From Gracilibacillus ureilyticus (lineage in GTDB: Bacteria; Bacillota; Bacilli; Bacillales; Amphibacillaceae): DNA of 64,000 nt. A program made the position numbers and the translations under genes. Where the stretch lies: NCBI RefSeq assembly GCF_900111195.1, contig NZ_FOGL01000006.1, forward strand, positions 38,485 to 102,484, written 5' to 3'. The notes beneath the pieces are model-generated. The model was not told the origin of the DNA. It was given only the letters and a program-made list of their open reading frames with translations, and did no database searches. This document shows, piece by piece, positions 18,048 to 26,805 of the stretch. Position 1 is the stretch's first letter. Each line of letters opens with the position of its first letter.

Positions 18048-18138
18048 TTAAACTGGAAGAATAAAGAGGAATATAGTCAATCTTTTAACAGAATAATAAA
18101 AGAATATACGATAATTATCGACTGGAAAGGGAGATTCA

Positions 18139-19596
18139 ATGGCTAAAATAGGTTTTCACTTTGATAATAGTTACACATCATTGCCGGAGCGGTTTTACAG
18201 CAAAACAAATCCAACACCTGTGAGTAGTCCTGTTTTACAATTGTTTAATGAAGGTTTAGCAGAACAGCTTGGCCTTAAGGTGGATGAATTAAAGCAGGAA
18301 ACCAATATTGGAATACTGGCAGGTAACACAATACCTAATGGGGGAATGTCTATCGCACAAGCATATGCAGGACATCAATTCGGACATTTTACAATGCTGG
18401 GGGATGGGCGTGCAATCCTGTTAGGAGAGCATGTTTCACCAAATGGTGATAAATTTGATCTGCAATTAAAAGGGGCAGGTATCACACCATACTCCAGAGG
18501 TGGTGATGGCCGGGCGACTCTTGGACCGATGCTGAGAGAGTATATTATTAGTGAGTCAATGCATGCTTTAGGAATTCCAACTTCAAGGAGTTTAGCTGTT
18601 GTGACAACTGGAGAACAAGTAATGCGTGAAACTGTACTGCCTGGTGCTATTTTAACACGGGTTGCTTCAAGTCATATTCGATTTGGTACTTTTCAATATG
18701 CAGCGACATTTGGGGAAGAGGGAGATGTTCAGAAATTAGCAGATTATACAATTAAACGGCATTATCCTGATTTGGAAAAGATGGACAATCCTTATCTTGC
18801 TTTGTTGCACGAAGTTGTGAAGCGGCAGGGAAACCTTATAGCAAAATGGCAACTGGTTGGGTTTATCCATGGTGTAATGAACACAGACAACATGACAGTA
18901 AGTGGTGAAACGATTGACTATGGGCCCTGTGCATTTATGGATGAGTATGATCCGGCAACTGTTTTTAGTTCTATTGACAGGCAAGGTAGATATGCATACG
19001 GAAACCAGCCAAACATCGGCGGTTGGAATCTGGCTAGATTTGCCGAAAGTTTAATACCATTAATAGATGAAGATAATGACAGGGCAGTTGAGTTGGCACA
19101 AGAAGCAATCTCAAAGTTTCCTGAACATTTTCATAATCATTGGCTCAAAGGAATGTGCGCAAAGCTCGGCATTTATAATCCGGAAGAATCAGATGAAGAG
19201 CTTATTAAGGAGCTGCTCGAATTAATGAGCCAATTCGAAGCAGACTTTACCAATACCTTTAGAGCCCTGACTTTTGAAGATAGAAAAAGTCTTGTAATGT
19301 TTGGTACAGAACCTTTTCAATTATGGGAGAATAAATGGCAAGAGCGTCTGAAGCGGCAGAAAGAATCAATGAGTCAGTCTGTGGATTTGATGAAAGATAA
19401 CAACCCGGCAATTATCCCAAGAAACCATCGTGTAGAAGAAGCGATAAATGCGGCAGTGATGGATGATGACTATTCTAAATTGTTTCAATTGCTTAACGTC
19501 TTATTTAAACCTTATGCACATTCAAGTGATCAATTGGAGTACGCTTCATTACCACCTAAATCGGAAAGACCGCAACAGACGTTTTGCGGAACATAA
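18139..19596 (+). CDS. selO: SelO (YdiU/UPF0061) protein adenylyltransferase, pseudokinase fold
   Basis: A 485-residue member of the SelO family, which transfers AMP rather than phosphate to Ser, Thr or Tyr of target proteins. Family features are [36 protein letters not shown], the HGVMNTDNM catalytic-loop region and the PQQTFCGT C-terminal end, so the gene is complete. In bacteria the family has been linked to redox stress. A GGAAAGGGAG site precedes the ATG. Monocistronic, with terminators on both sides. Confidence 0.95.
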   Translation: MAKIGFHFDNSYTSLPERFYSKTNPTPVSSPVLQLFNEGLAEQLGLKVDELKQETNIGILAGNTIPNGGMSIAQAYAGHQFGHFTMLGDGRAILLGEHVSPNGDKFDLQLKGAGITPYSRGGDGRATLGPMLREYIISESMHALGIPTSRSLAVVTTGEQVMRETVLPGAILTRVASSHIRFGTFQYAATFGEEGDVQKLADYTIKRHYPDLEKMDNPYLALLHEVVKRQGNLIAKWQLVGFIHGVMNTDNMTVSGETIDYGPCAFMDEYDPATVFSSIDRQGRYAYGNQPNIGGWNLARFAESLIPLIDEDNDRAVELAQEAISKFPEHFHNHWLKGMCAKLGIYNPEESDEELIKELLELMSQFEADFTNTFRALTFEDRKSLVMFGTEPFQLWENKWQERLKRQKESMSQSVDLMKDNNPAIIPRNHRVEEAINAAVMDDDYSKLFQLLNVLFKPYAHSSDQLEYASLPPKSERPQQTFCGT

Positions 19597-19604
19597 TTTG
19601 AAGG

Positions 19605-19640
19605 AAGAGATTAATGACAAGTTAATCTCTTTCTTTTTTT
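19605..19640 (+). terminator. Rho-independent terminator after selO
   Basis: A 10-bp stem (AAGAGATTAA at 19605-19614 with 19622-19631) followed by a T-rich tract. Confidence 0.85.
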
Positions 19641-19673
19641 GTTAGAAATAATCAATAATCATTATATTAGTTT

Positions 19674-19689
19674 TTGCAAACGTTTCCGA
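19674..19689. promoter_or_regulatory. Putative CcpA site (cre) upstream of the export operon promoter
   Basis: TTGCAAACGTTTCC fits the degenerate cre consensus except for one outer base. It ends 8 bp before the -35 box, a place where CcpA can activate rather than repress. The assignment is tentative. Confidence 0.45.
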
Positions 19690-19696
19690 AAATTCC

Positions 19697-19725
19697 TTTA
19701 CATCATAAAATGGATAATTTATACT
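19697..19725 (+). promoter_or_regulatory. Sigma-A promoter of the MacAB/FtsX-like export operon
   Basis: TTTACA (19697-19702), a 17-bp spacer and TATACT (19720-19725), 48 bp before the TTG start of the first gene. Confidence 0.75.
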
Positions 19726-19731
19726 TTTTAC

Positions 19732-19745
19732 TGTAAGTGCTTACA
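19732..19745. promoter_or_regulatory. LacI-type palindromic operator at the transcription start
   Basis: TGTAAG-TG-CTTACA, a perfect 14-bp palindrome, begins 7 bp after the -10 box. Its symmetry and size match LacI-family operators (TGTAAGCGCTTACA-like). The likely binder is the LacI protein coded last in the same gene series. Confidence 0.65.
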
Positions 19746-19772
19746 TTAATAAGAAAATTAGGAGGGGGAAAA

Positions 19773-20465
19773 TTGGATACAGAAAATGCACCAATATTAA
19801 TATCAGAACAGGTTAGCAGGGATTATGGCTCTGGCAAAAATATAGTCCGTGCGCTAAGGGACGCATCCATTAAAGTTGACCAGGGACAATTAGTAATACT
19901 AAGGGGTAGATCAGGTTCCGGAAAAACAACTTTACTAAATATTCTCGCAGGTCTGGATCAGCCAACTTCCGGAAAAGTTATATTTAATCATAAGGATCTC
20001 TACGCATTATCCTCAGAACAACGTGATGAATTTAGACAGAAAGATATAAGTATAATTTTTCAGTCACATGCTCTTATTCCATTCATGTCAGCATATGAAA
20101 ATGTTGAATTTGGATTGAGGATTGCGAAGATACCTGTACAGGAAAGAAGAAAATATGCAGAGGAAGCTCTCACTTTTGTTGGATTAAAAGAACGGATGCA
20201 CCATCGTCCAGATGAAATGTCGGGTGGTGAACAACAGAGAACATCCATTGCAAGGGCAATTGCCTGCAAGCCTAAAGTCATTCTCGCAGATGAACCAACA
20301 GCAGAACTTGACACCAAAATGGGGCTGCAAATAATGAAGTTATTTAAAGATTTAATAGAAAAAGAACAAGTTGGAATTATTATGACGAGTCACGACCCGG
20401 CAATGCTTGATATTGCTGATCAAGTTTATACCTTAGAGGATGGTGAAATTATTGAAGCGGTCTAA
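19773..20465 (+). CDS. ABC transporter ATP-binding protein (MacB/LolD type), first ATPase of the export operon
   Basis: A 230-residue ATPase with Walker A GRSGSGKTT, Q-loop in SIIFQSHALIP, signature MSGGEQQR, Walker B VILADEPTAELD and the switch His in MTSHD. The short form and EPT-x-x-LD ending are typical of ATPases that serve FtsX-type permeases. The start is TTG at 19773 because AGGAGGGGG lies 4 bases upstream. Its 3' end overlaps the adaptor gene. A second ATPase sits at the other end of the operon, so the double-domain permease may use an asymmetric pair. Confidence 0.9.
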   Translation: MDTENAPILISEQVSRDYGSGKNIVRALRDASIKVDQGQLVILRGRSGSGKTTLLNILAGLDQPTSGKVIFNHKDLYALSSEQRDEFRQKDISIIFQSHALIPFMSAYENVEFGLRIAKIPVQERRKYAEEALTFVGLKERMHHRPDEMSGGEQQRTSIARAIACKPKVILADEPTAELDTKMGLQIMKLFKDLIEKEQVGIIMTSHDPAMLDIADQVYTLEDGEIIEAV

Positions 20466-21471
20466 TAAAATTTTCATGTACAGTTTCAGTGGGATACTAC
20501 TCTCACTATTAATGGGATGTTCTCTTTTGCCCAAAGAAGAATCAACATTAGCACCACCTCTGGAAAAACCAGCAAGTGAAGAGATAGCGACAGTAGAGGC
20601 AAGTGTTGGAACAATTGAAAGAAGCTTATCAGGGAATGGAATATTCGAGTCAACAGAAATGGCTTATCATCAGTTTACCCAGACATCTGGAAGAGTGGAA
20701 GAGGTTTATTTTACAGCTGGAGACACAGTAAAGAAAGGTGATGTTCTTTTGCAGCTGGAAAGCAATGGAGAAGATCTTGAGGTATTAAAAAAAGAACTGG
20801 AATTGGAAAAGAAACAATTAGCACTTGATGAAGCAAAATATTCCGGGAATTCAAAAAAAATCCGTATTGCACAACTAGAAAGGGACATTGCCCAAAAGGA
20901 ATATGATGCAGTCAACAATGAGCTGACAGACAAAGCTTTAAAAGCAAAAATGGATGGAGTGATTGTATTCGATGGAGGCATCAAAGCTGGAGATACAATC
21001 GAATCATACCAGATGCTTTATACGGTGGCGAATCCTGCGGAGGCACGATTAGCGTTCAGTGGTACATCTGATGCTTATTTAAAAGAAGTCACTGTTGGTA
21101 TGTCTGCTGATGTTATTTTCAGAAACAAGACATATAAAGGGAAAGTTGTGCAGACACCTGCTACTGCCCCATCTGTTGAGGATGAAGAATTAAAAGAGAA
21201 GTACAGTCAGCAATTATATATCGAATTACCTGAAGCACCTGAAGATATTCAAATCGGCGAAAAGGCAACAGTGAAAATTGTCTTGGATAAAAAAGAAAAC
21301 GTTGTTATTGTTCCTAAAAATGCCATACGTGAGATGTTAAACGAACAGTATATCCATGTACTGGAAGACGGTGTGCGTATAGAGAAGAATGTGGAAGTGG
21401 GAATTAGTAATACAACAGAAACTGAAATAATAAGAGGAATAGAAGCCGGTGATCAGGTGATTGTAAAGTGA
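20449..21471 (+). CDS. Membrane-fusion/adaptor lipoprotein (MacA/HlyD-like)
   Basis: A lipid-anchored outer-face protein of 340 residues. Signal peptide with lipobox LMGC, Cys23 when started from TTG at 20449; GTG at 20440 is another possible start. A biotinyl-lipoyl-like half (GRVEEVYFTAGDTVKKGDVLLQLE) is followed by a coiled coil of KKELELEKKQLAL type, then the second lipoyl half (DGVIVFDGGIKAGDT) and a beta-barrel region to the end. It should guide substrate to or from the FtsX-type permease. The start lies inside the ATPase gene, so translation is coupled. Confidence 0.82.
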   Translation, partial: LLKRSNKIFMYSFSGILLSLLMGCSLLPKEESTLAPPLEKPASEEIATVEASVGTIERSLSGNGIFESTEMAYHQFTQTSGRVEEVYFTAGDTVKKGDVLLQLESNGEDLEVLKKELELEKKQLALDEAKYSGNSKKIRIAQLERDIAQKEYDAVNNELTDKALKAKMDGVIVFDGGIKAGDTIESYQMLYTVANPAEARLAFSGTSDAYLKEVTVGMSADVIFRNKTYKGKVVQTPATAPSVEDEELKEKYSQQLYIELPEAPEDIQIGEKATVKIVLDKKENVVIVPKNAIREMLNEQYIHVLEDGVRIEKNVEVGISNTTETEIIRGIEAGDQVIVK

Positions 21472-21491
21472 TCAATAGGAGGATCTGACAA

Positions 21492-24308
21492 ATGACCATC
21501 TTTATGATGTTATTTAGAAAAATGAATAAAAATCGCTGGCTTGTTATTAGCTTGTTAAGCGGCATGATGATAAGCACGATGCTAACAAGCAGTCTTCCCA
21601 TTTACAAAGAATCCATTCTTCAAAGAATGTTAATCAAAGAATTAGATCAGTTCTATATGGATACATGGAAATACCCTGGCAGCTTATCAGCAAAGTTATC
21701 TTTAAGTTTACATGATGACGAAGAGGTTACAAGGTATGAACTGCTGCAGCAATTAGATGAGTACTGGGAGCAGCAAATTATAGAGGAGAGAAGCTTTGAA
21801 ATCCACGAATTTATCAGGGAACGAAGCACAAGACATTTTAGTGTCCGGCCGGTTACTGACAAGGAAAGTAATTCAGATAGTCACCAGGTAGATATGGTGA
21901 TGCGGACAAATATTGAGGAGCATGTCGATCTGGTTGAAGGCAAATACCCTTCAGCTGCCCCGGTAGACGGTGTATATGAAGGAATGGTTACAGAAGCCTT
22001 ACTTGTCCAGTATGACATGGAACTCGGCGATACGTTTATAAGTGAAAATAGTATTGCAGATGGTGTGAAGGTGAAAATAGTCGGCATAATAGAACAGAAA
22101 GATCTAAATGACCGGTATTGGACTGAACCGCTAAGCGAGTACAGCAAATCTATTATTATAAATGAACAGTTATTTAATGAGATTGTACAACAGGAAATTA
22201 TTCCCCTTAGTTCCGCAAGCTGGCTGGCAAACGTTGATTACACCAAGTTATCAGTTGCATCAGCCGATTTATTTCTGCAGAAGAAACAGCAAATAGACAA
22301 TTATTACAAACAAACAATTCAGGGTTTCACACCAACTTTATTAGCAGCAATGGATATATTTTCACAGTATAAAGAGAAAGAAGAAAGACTCAGCCTGTTA
22401 TTACTGTCTTTAAATATTCCTTTATTAGTTTTAGTAATATTCTATGTTTACATGGTGTCAGGTTTATTAGTAGAAAGACAGTTACCTGAAATGGCTGTTC
22501 TCCGAAGCAGAGGAGCATCCAGAAAACAAATATTTTTATTATATTTAATAGAATCTGTGATACTGGCTTGTATTGCTTTTACCACTGGTCCATTCTTAGG
22601 AGCTTTTGTGACCAAAATATTAGGTTCGAGTGACAGTTTTCTAAGTTTTGTGAACAGAGGGGATTTAAATGTTTCCTTAAGTTTCACCAGTTTTGCGTAT
22701 TCAGGGATTGCAGCTGTTTTTGTTATCATTGTTAATCTTGTTCCAATGCTTCTCTCTATGCGGGTAAGTATTGTAGATCAGAAGCGTGATAAAGCCAGGG
22801 AAAGAAAGTTATCGTTCTGGTTCCGTTATGGAATTGACTTTATACTGCTGGGACTTGGTTGCTATGGCCTTTATCACCTTAACAGAAAACTTGAAACACT
22901 GCTTGCTTTAGAAACAGAAGGGTTGGAAATGAACATTGACCCGATTTTGTTTGTTATACCGTTTGTATTCATTACAGGTCTGGGCCTAGTTCTTTTGAGG
23001 TTGTATCCATATGCGCTTCATTTAGTTTACCGAATCGGAAAAAATGCCTGGACACCGCCTTTTTATTCTTCATTATTACAGGTAAGCAGACGAACTAAGC
23101 AATATCAATTACTCATGTTATTTCTAATCTTAACAGTAGCCATTGGTATATTCAGTACAAGTGCTGCCAGAACATTAAATGATAATATGGAAGAACAAAT
23201 CTGGTATCGTAATGGCAGTGAGATTGTACTGAGCCAGCAATGGACGGTTGATCCTGCAAGCCTTCAGGATGAAGAAGAACAAGTACGCTATATTGAACCA
23301 CCCTATGAAACATTCAGTAAGCTGGAGGGAATTGACAGCAGTGCTCGCGTGTTTTCTAAGGAAGATGCTTACTTCTGGGCTGAAGAAGGTAATGGGAGAG
23401 CAGAACTGATGGGGATTGTTACAGATGAATTTGGCAGGACTTCATGGATGAAGGATGGTTTGCTACCACATCATTTTTATGAATATCTGAATGTAATGGC
23501 GACAGATCCTTATGCTGTTCTGATTTCCGATACGCTGGCGAAAAGTTTAAATGTCTCTGAAGGTGATAAGATTGAAGTAGGTTGGGTAGGTACGGAGAAA
23601 TTGCAAGTAACTGTCTACGGTATTTTGGACTATTTTCCGTCTTTTAACCCGAATATCCCTAACCCATCACAGGAAAATGCAGATTCTATGCTTATTGTTG
23701 GGCATTTAGAAACTATACAAAATGAATTAGGTTTAGAACCTTATGATGTATGGGTTAAACTTAATAAAGGTATGAATAAGCAAGCTTTTATTGACCAGCT
23801 TACAGAAAAAGATATTCATTTAGTTGGCTATAAAGATACAGCAGCAGAAATCATTCAAAGCCGTAATGATCCATTCCGGTTGGCGATGAATGGTGTGATG
23901 AGTTTCGGTTTTATATTATCATTATGTGTTACATTCTTCGGGTTTTTATTATATTGGATATTGTCATTACAGCGTCGCATCTTACAATTTGGCATTCTGA
24001 GGGCGATGGGAATTACATTCAGACAAATGATTGCAATGTTAACTTTAGAACAATTACTGACATCAGGTGTTGGTATTTTTGTTGGAATGATCACTGGTGC
24101 TGTTACAAGTTTTCTTTTTGTACCAATGTTTCAAACAGTATTTAACCCGAGTCAGATAGTGCCTCCATTTGAAGTTATGATTAAAGGAATGGATATATTG
24201 ATTCTCTCTATATTCATATTATTAATGATGATGATTGCGCTATTAACACTAGGTTATTATTTAAAACGAATTAAGATCCACCAGGCGCTTCGTCTTGGTG
24301 AGGACTAA
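21492..24308 (+). CDS. Large ABC transporter permease with two FtsX-like domains
   Basis: A 938-residue membrane protein. It has one N-terminal helix (about 15-35), a large outer region (about 40-300), a first FtsX block of helices (about 300-430), further helices to about 510, a second outer region (about 550-790) and a C-terminal FtsX block (about 800-930). LRSRGASRKQIFLLYLIES and LRAMGITFRQMIAMLTLEQ are the matching coupling regions of the two blocks. The duplicated layout means one chain can replace a permease dimer. Such mechanotransmission exporters handle lipids, peptides or antibiotics. Ribosome site AGGAGG before the ATG. Confidence 0.88.
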   Translation: MTIFMMLFRKMNKNRWLVISLLSGMMISTMLTSSLPIYKESILQRMLIKELDQFYMDTWKYPGSLSAKLSLSLHDDEEVTRYELLQQLDEYWEQQIIEERSFEIHEFIRERSTRHFSVRPVTDKESNSDSHQVDMVMRTNIEEHVDLVEGKYPSAAPVDGVYEGMVTEALLVQYDMELGDTFISENSIADGVKVKIVGIIEQKDLNDRYWTEPLSEYSKSIIINEQLFNEIVQQEIIPLSSASWLANVDYTKLSVASADLFLQKKQQIDNYYKQTIQGFTPTLLAAMDIFSQYKEKEERLSLLLLSLNIPLLVLVIFYVYMVSGLLVERQLPEMAVLRSRGASRKQIFLLYLIESVILACIAFTTGPFLGAFVTKILGSSDSFLSFVNRGDLNVSLSFTSFAYSGIAAVFVIIVNLVPMLLSMRVSIVDQKRDKARERKLSFWFRYGIDFILLGLGCYGLYHLNRKLETLLALETEGLEMNIDPILFVIPFVFITGLGLVLLRLYPYALHLVYRIGKNAWTPPFYSSLLQVSRRTKQYQLLMLFLILTVAIGIFSTSAARTLNDNMEEQIWYRNGSEIVLSQQWTVDPASLQDEEEQVRYIEPPYETFSKLEGIDSSARVFSKEDAYFWAEEGNGRAELMGIVTDEFGRTSWMKDGLLPHHFYEYLNVMATDPYAVLISDTLAKSLNVSEGDKIEVGWVGTEKLQVTVYGILDYFPSFNPNIPNPSQENADSMLIVGHLETIQNELGLEPYDVWVKLNKGMNKQAFIDQLTEKDIHLVGYKDTAAEIIQSRNDPFRLAMNGVMSFGFILSLCVTFFGFLLYWILSLQRRILQFGILRAMGITFRQMIAMLTLEQLLTSGVGIFVGMITGAVTSFLFVPMFQTVFNPSQIVPPFEVMIKGMDILILSIFILLMMMIALLTLGYYLKRIKIHQALRLGED

Positions 24309-24324
24309 TCAGGAGGTGTAGATA

Positions 24325-25206
24325 TTGATCCAATGTGAAAACTTAGTAAAAATCTATCAGGCCTCAGGTTTAGAAGTAGTAGCATTGCAAGGTTTAGACT
24401 TAATGATAGAAAAAGGAGAGTTTACAGCTATTATCGGAAACTCAGGAAGCGGCAAATCTACATTATTAAATATGTTGGGCGGGCTTGACCGTCCTTCGGC
24501 AGGCAAGTTGTTTATTGATGGAAAGGATATGCTAAAATTCAATGAAAAAGAATTAACAGAATATAAACGTGATACAGTTGGATTTATCTGGCAGAATAAT
24601 GCTCGCAATCTGATTCCGTATTTAACTGCTGTAGAAAATATAGAAATACCGATGTTGCTGAATAAACGGCTGCGGAGGGAACGGGCTTTGGAATTACTGG
24701 ATGCTGTCGGTCTCTACCATCGTAAAGACAATTTATTGCACCAACTCTCAGGTGGTGAACAGCAGCGAGTGGCGATAGGGATAGCACTAGCTAATCAGCC
24801 GAAATTACTGTTGGCAGATGAACCAACAGGTGCTGTCGATACGAAAACTGCAGACCAGATTATGCAATTATTTAATCGTCTGAATAGAGAACTAGGCTTA
24901 ACTGTTGTAATAGTGACACATGATCAGCGTTTAGCCAAGAGAGTAGACCGGGTAATTGCGATAAGAGACGGGAGAACATCTTCGGAAATGATTAGAAGGA
25001 AATCTTATGCAGAAGAAATGGCAGTGCTTGAAGAATCACTTGATCTGGAAGAGGATTCACATGATGAATATGTTGTAATGGATCAGTCGGGAAGAATTCA
25101 GATTCCCTCAAACTATTTAGAAGAATTGGAATTAGCAGGCTTAAACAAATTGCAACTGCATCTGGAAGGTAAGGAGATCGTAATTCGGGCTCCATCAGAT
25201 GATTAG
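24325..25206 (+). CDS. ABC transporter ATP-binding protein with a C-terminal AbrB-like segment
   Basis: A 293-residue ATPase. Residues 1-225 are a MacB-type domain: Walker A GNSGSGKST, signature LSGGEQQR, Walker B LLLADEPTGAVD, switch VTHD. The last 45 residues, starting MDQSGRIQIPSNYLEELELAG and ending KEIVIRAP, look like a SpoVT/AbrB swapped-hairpin unit. Similar tails are known on ATPases of this FtsX-linked group; they may pair or regulate the ATPases. TTG start with AGGAGGTG upstream, 17 bp after the permease. Second ATPase of the operon. Confidence 0.88.
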   Translation: MIQCENLVKIYQASGLEVVALQGLDLMIEKGEFTAIIGNSGSGKSTLLNMLGGLDRPSAGKLFIDGKDMLKFNEKELTEYKRDTVGFIWQNNARNLIPYLTAVENIEIPMLLNKRLRRERALELLDAVGLYHRKDNLLHQLSGGEQQRVAIGIALANQPKLLLADEPTGAVDTKTADQIMQLFNRLNRELGLTVVIVTHDQRLAKRVDRVIAIRDGRTSSEMIRRKSYAEEMAVLEESLDLEEDSHDEYVVMDQSGRIQIPSNYLEELELAGLNKLQLHLEGKEIVIRAPSDD

Positions 25207-25239
25207 TTTTATCATTAAGAGCAGAAAGGATGTACACAA

Positions 25240-26253
25240 GTGAAAGTGACAATAAAGGATATCGCAAAAGAATTAGGGCTGGCTGTAAGTACTGTATCAC
25301 GTGCCTTAAACGGGAGTTATGGTGTACATCCAAATACGATCGAACAAGTGAAGAAGAAGGCAAAAGAATTGGGGTATATTCCTAACCTCGGAGCACAGCA
25401 AATGGCAGGAAAATCAAGTCAATTAATAGGTATCTTCTTTCCTGAATTTGATATAGAAGGAGTAAACCCTGATTTTTTTGAACTGTTACCATCCATTCAG
25501 GAGGTTCTCAGAGAAGGCGGGAAGGATGTCATCATTTTTCCGGTAAAATTAGCAGATTACAGGAATAATCTTTTAACAGAGTGGGTAAGAAAGCGTAACT
25601 TGGAGGGATGTATTTTCTTACCAGGAATCACGAGAGAAGATAATATTCTTAGGGAAGCTCAGTCAATTAATATTCCTGCTGTAAACTTTGGCAAGGTTGT
25701 TGGCGATAAGTGTTCGGCAATCGGGTCCAATAGTCGTGAAGGCGGGAGAATGATTACAGAACTTTTAATTAGAAATGGTCATAAAATAATTGGTTTTATT
25801 AACGGACCAGATCATTTATTCATCTGTAAGGAACGCTATGCAGGGTTTTATGAAGTATTACAGGAAAATGGTATCACCCATAATACCTCTCAAGTCATCC
25901 ATGGAAATTTTAATGGGAAAAGCGGGGAAGATGCTGCCATCCGGTTAATCAACGAAAATCCTGATCTAACAGCAATTGTCTGTGCCAACGACTTAATGGC
26001 AATGGGGGCCATTTCTGCATTAGCCGGAAAAGGGGCCAAGGTACCAGCCGACGTATCTGTTACTGGTTTTGACGGGCTATATTATACAGCATATATGAAT
26101 CCACCATTAACAACGGTTAACCATTCAAGTGAGAGAATTGGGACAAAGGCTGCCGAAATGCTGTTAGAGCTATTGAATGATAGACATGGCTATCATCATA
26201 CGGTTACTCCCATCCTCATAGAAAGGAAATCTGTTTCAGACATAAGACAATAA
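25240..26253 (+). CDS. LacI family transcriptional regulator
   Basis: A 337-residue regulator with an N-terminal LacI helix-turn-helix and hinge (MKVTIKDIAKELGLAVSTV, then SRALNGSYGV) and a periplasmic-binding-like effector domain (FGKVVGDKCSAIGSNSREGG, VTGFDG, TTVNH). GTG start with AGAAAGGATG upstream. It lies 33 bp after the second ATPase on the same strand with no terminator between them, so it is probably the last gene of the export operon and may control it through the palindrome at 19732-19745. It could also act on the Ugp-like importer downstream. The effector is unknown. Confidence 0.9.
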   Translation: MKVTIKDIAKELGLAVSTVSRALNGSYGVHPNTIEQVKKKAKELGYIPNLGAQQMAGKSSQLIGIFFPEFDIEGVNPDFFELLPSIQEVLREGGKDVIIFPVKLADYRNNLLTEWVRKRNLEGCIFLPGITREDNILREAQSINIPAVNFGKVVGDKCSAIGSNSREGGRMITELLIRNGHKIIGFINGPDHLFICKERYAGFYEVLQENGITHNTSQVIHGNFNGKSGEDAAIRLINENPDLTAIVCANDLMAMGAISALAGKGAKVPADVSVTGFDGLYYTAYMNPPLTTVNHSSERIGTKAAEMLLELLNDRHGYHHTVTPILIERKSVSDIRQ

Positions 26254-26262
26254 AAATAAGAT

Positions 26263-26294
26263 AAAAAAACTCAAGTAGCCACTTGAGTTTTTTT
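26263..26294. terminator. Bidirectional terminator between lacI-type gene and the small Tyr-rich protein gene
   Basis: ACTCAAGT (26269-26276) pairs with ACTTGAGT (26281-26288), extended by A and T runs on both sides. It can end both converging transcripts. Confidence 0.88.
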
Positions 26295-26296
26295 GA

Positions 26297-26620
26297 TTAC
26301 CAGTATCCAGGATACGCAGGATATGGTGGAAAGAGAAATGGATACAGCAAAAGTCCGCTTAATAAACCTAACGGGTATCTATATGGATAATAACGACGGT
26401 AAAATCTGCGTGGGTACCCATATCCAAATTGACGCTGTTCCTCATCTGCCTCAATATTTTCCGGTACCAGCATTGTTACACTGTTTTGATCAACACTTTG
26501 AATGATTCCTTCAATTTTTTCTCCATTTGTTAATTCACCAACTACATAATAATTCTGATATTGCTCACAAAGATTTTTCATTTGATGACCCTGATAAGAA
26601 TTTTGATGATGCATTTTCAA
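26297..26620 (-). CDS. Small protein with a Tyr/Pro/Phe-rich tail, function unknown
   Basis: A 107-residue protein. The first half has a short beta-rich unit, YVVGELTNGEKIEGIIQSVD, that resembles an Sm-like or similar small barrel. The second half is rich in Tyr, Arg, Pro and Phe (GYGYPRRFYRRYYPYRYP) and ends in a hydrophobic LLSGLLLYPFLFPPYP stretch. Proteins of this build are common in Bacillales and some are linked to spores, but no function can be assigned. Good AGGAGGG site before ATG; monocistronic. Confidence 0.75.
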   Translation of the reverse strand: MKMHHQNSYQGHQMKNLCEQYQNYYVVGELTNGEKIEGIIQSVDQNSVTMLVPENIEADEEQRQFGYGYPRRFYRRYYPYRYPLGLLSGLLLYPFLFPPYPAYPGYW

Positions 26621-26805
26621 TCCCTCCTCTTTTTTAGGTTATTCACCCAGTTAACAGAATGTGACGGAGTAAAATATTAATTTTGTTAATAGATTGTTAG
26701 ATTTGTTATTAGTATTTATAAAAACGGTTTAATTATTGTAAAAAATGTCAATTGCAATGAAAAATATGATTTAATGTCTGTAGTCTCAGTAGGGAGGTAG
26801 TCAAA

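Noticed and set aside
26293..26505. 70-codon open frame on the + strand
   Set aside because: It is antisense to the small Tyr-rich protein and starts in the terminator.
26684..26715. PhoP box upstream of the first Ugp-like operon
   Set aside because: TTAACA-like pieces appear only on the minus strand and at 9- and 11-bp spacing, and they do not sit at the right distance from a -10 box.
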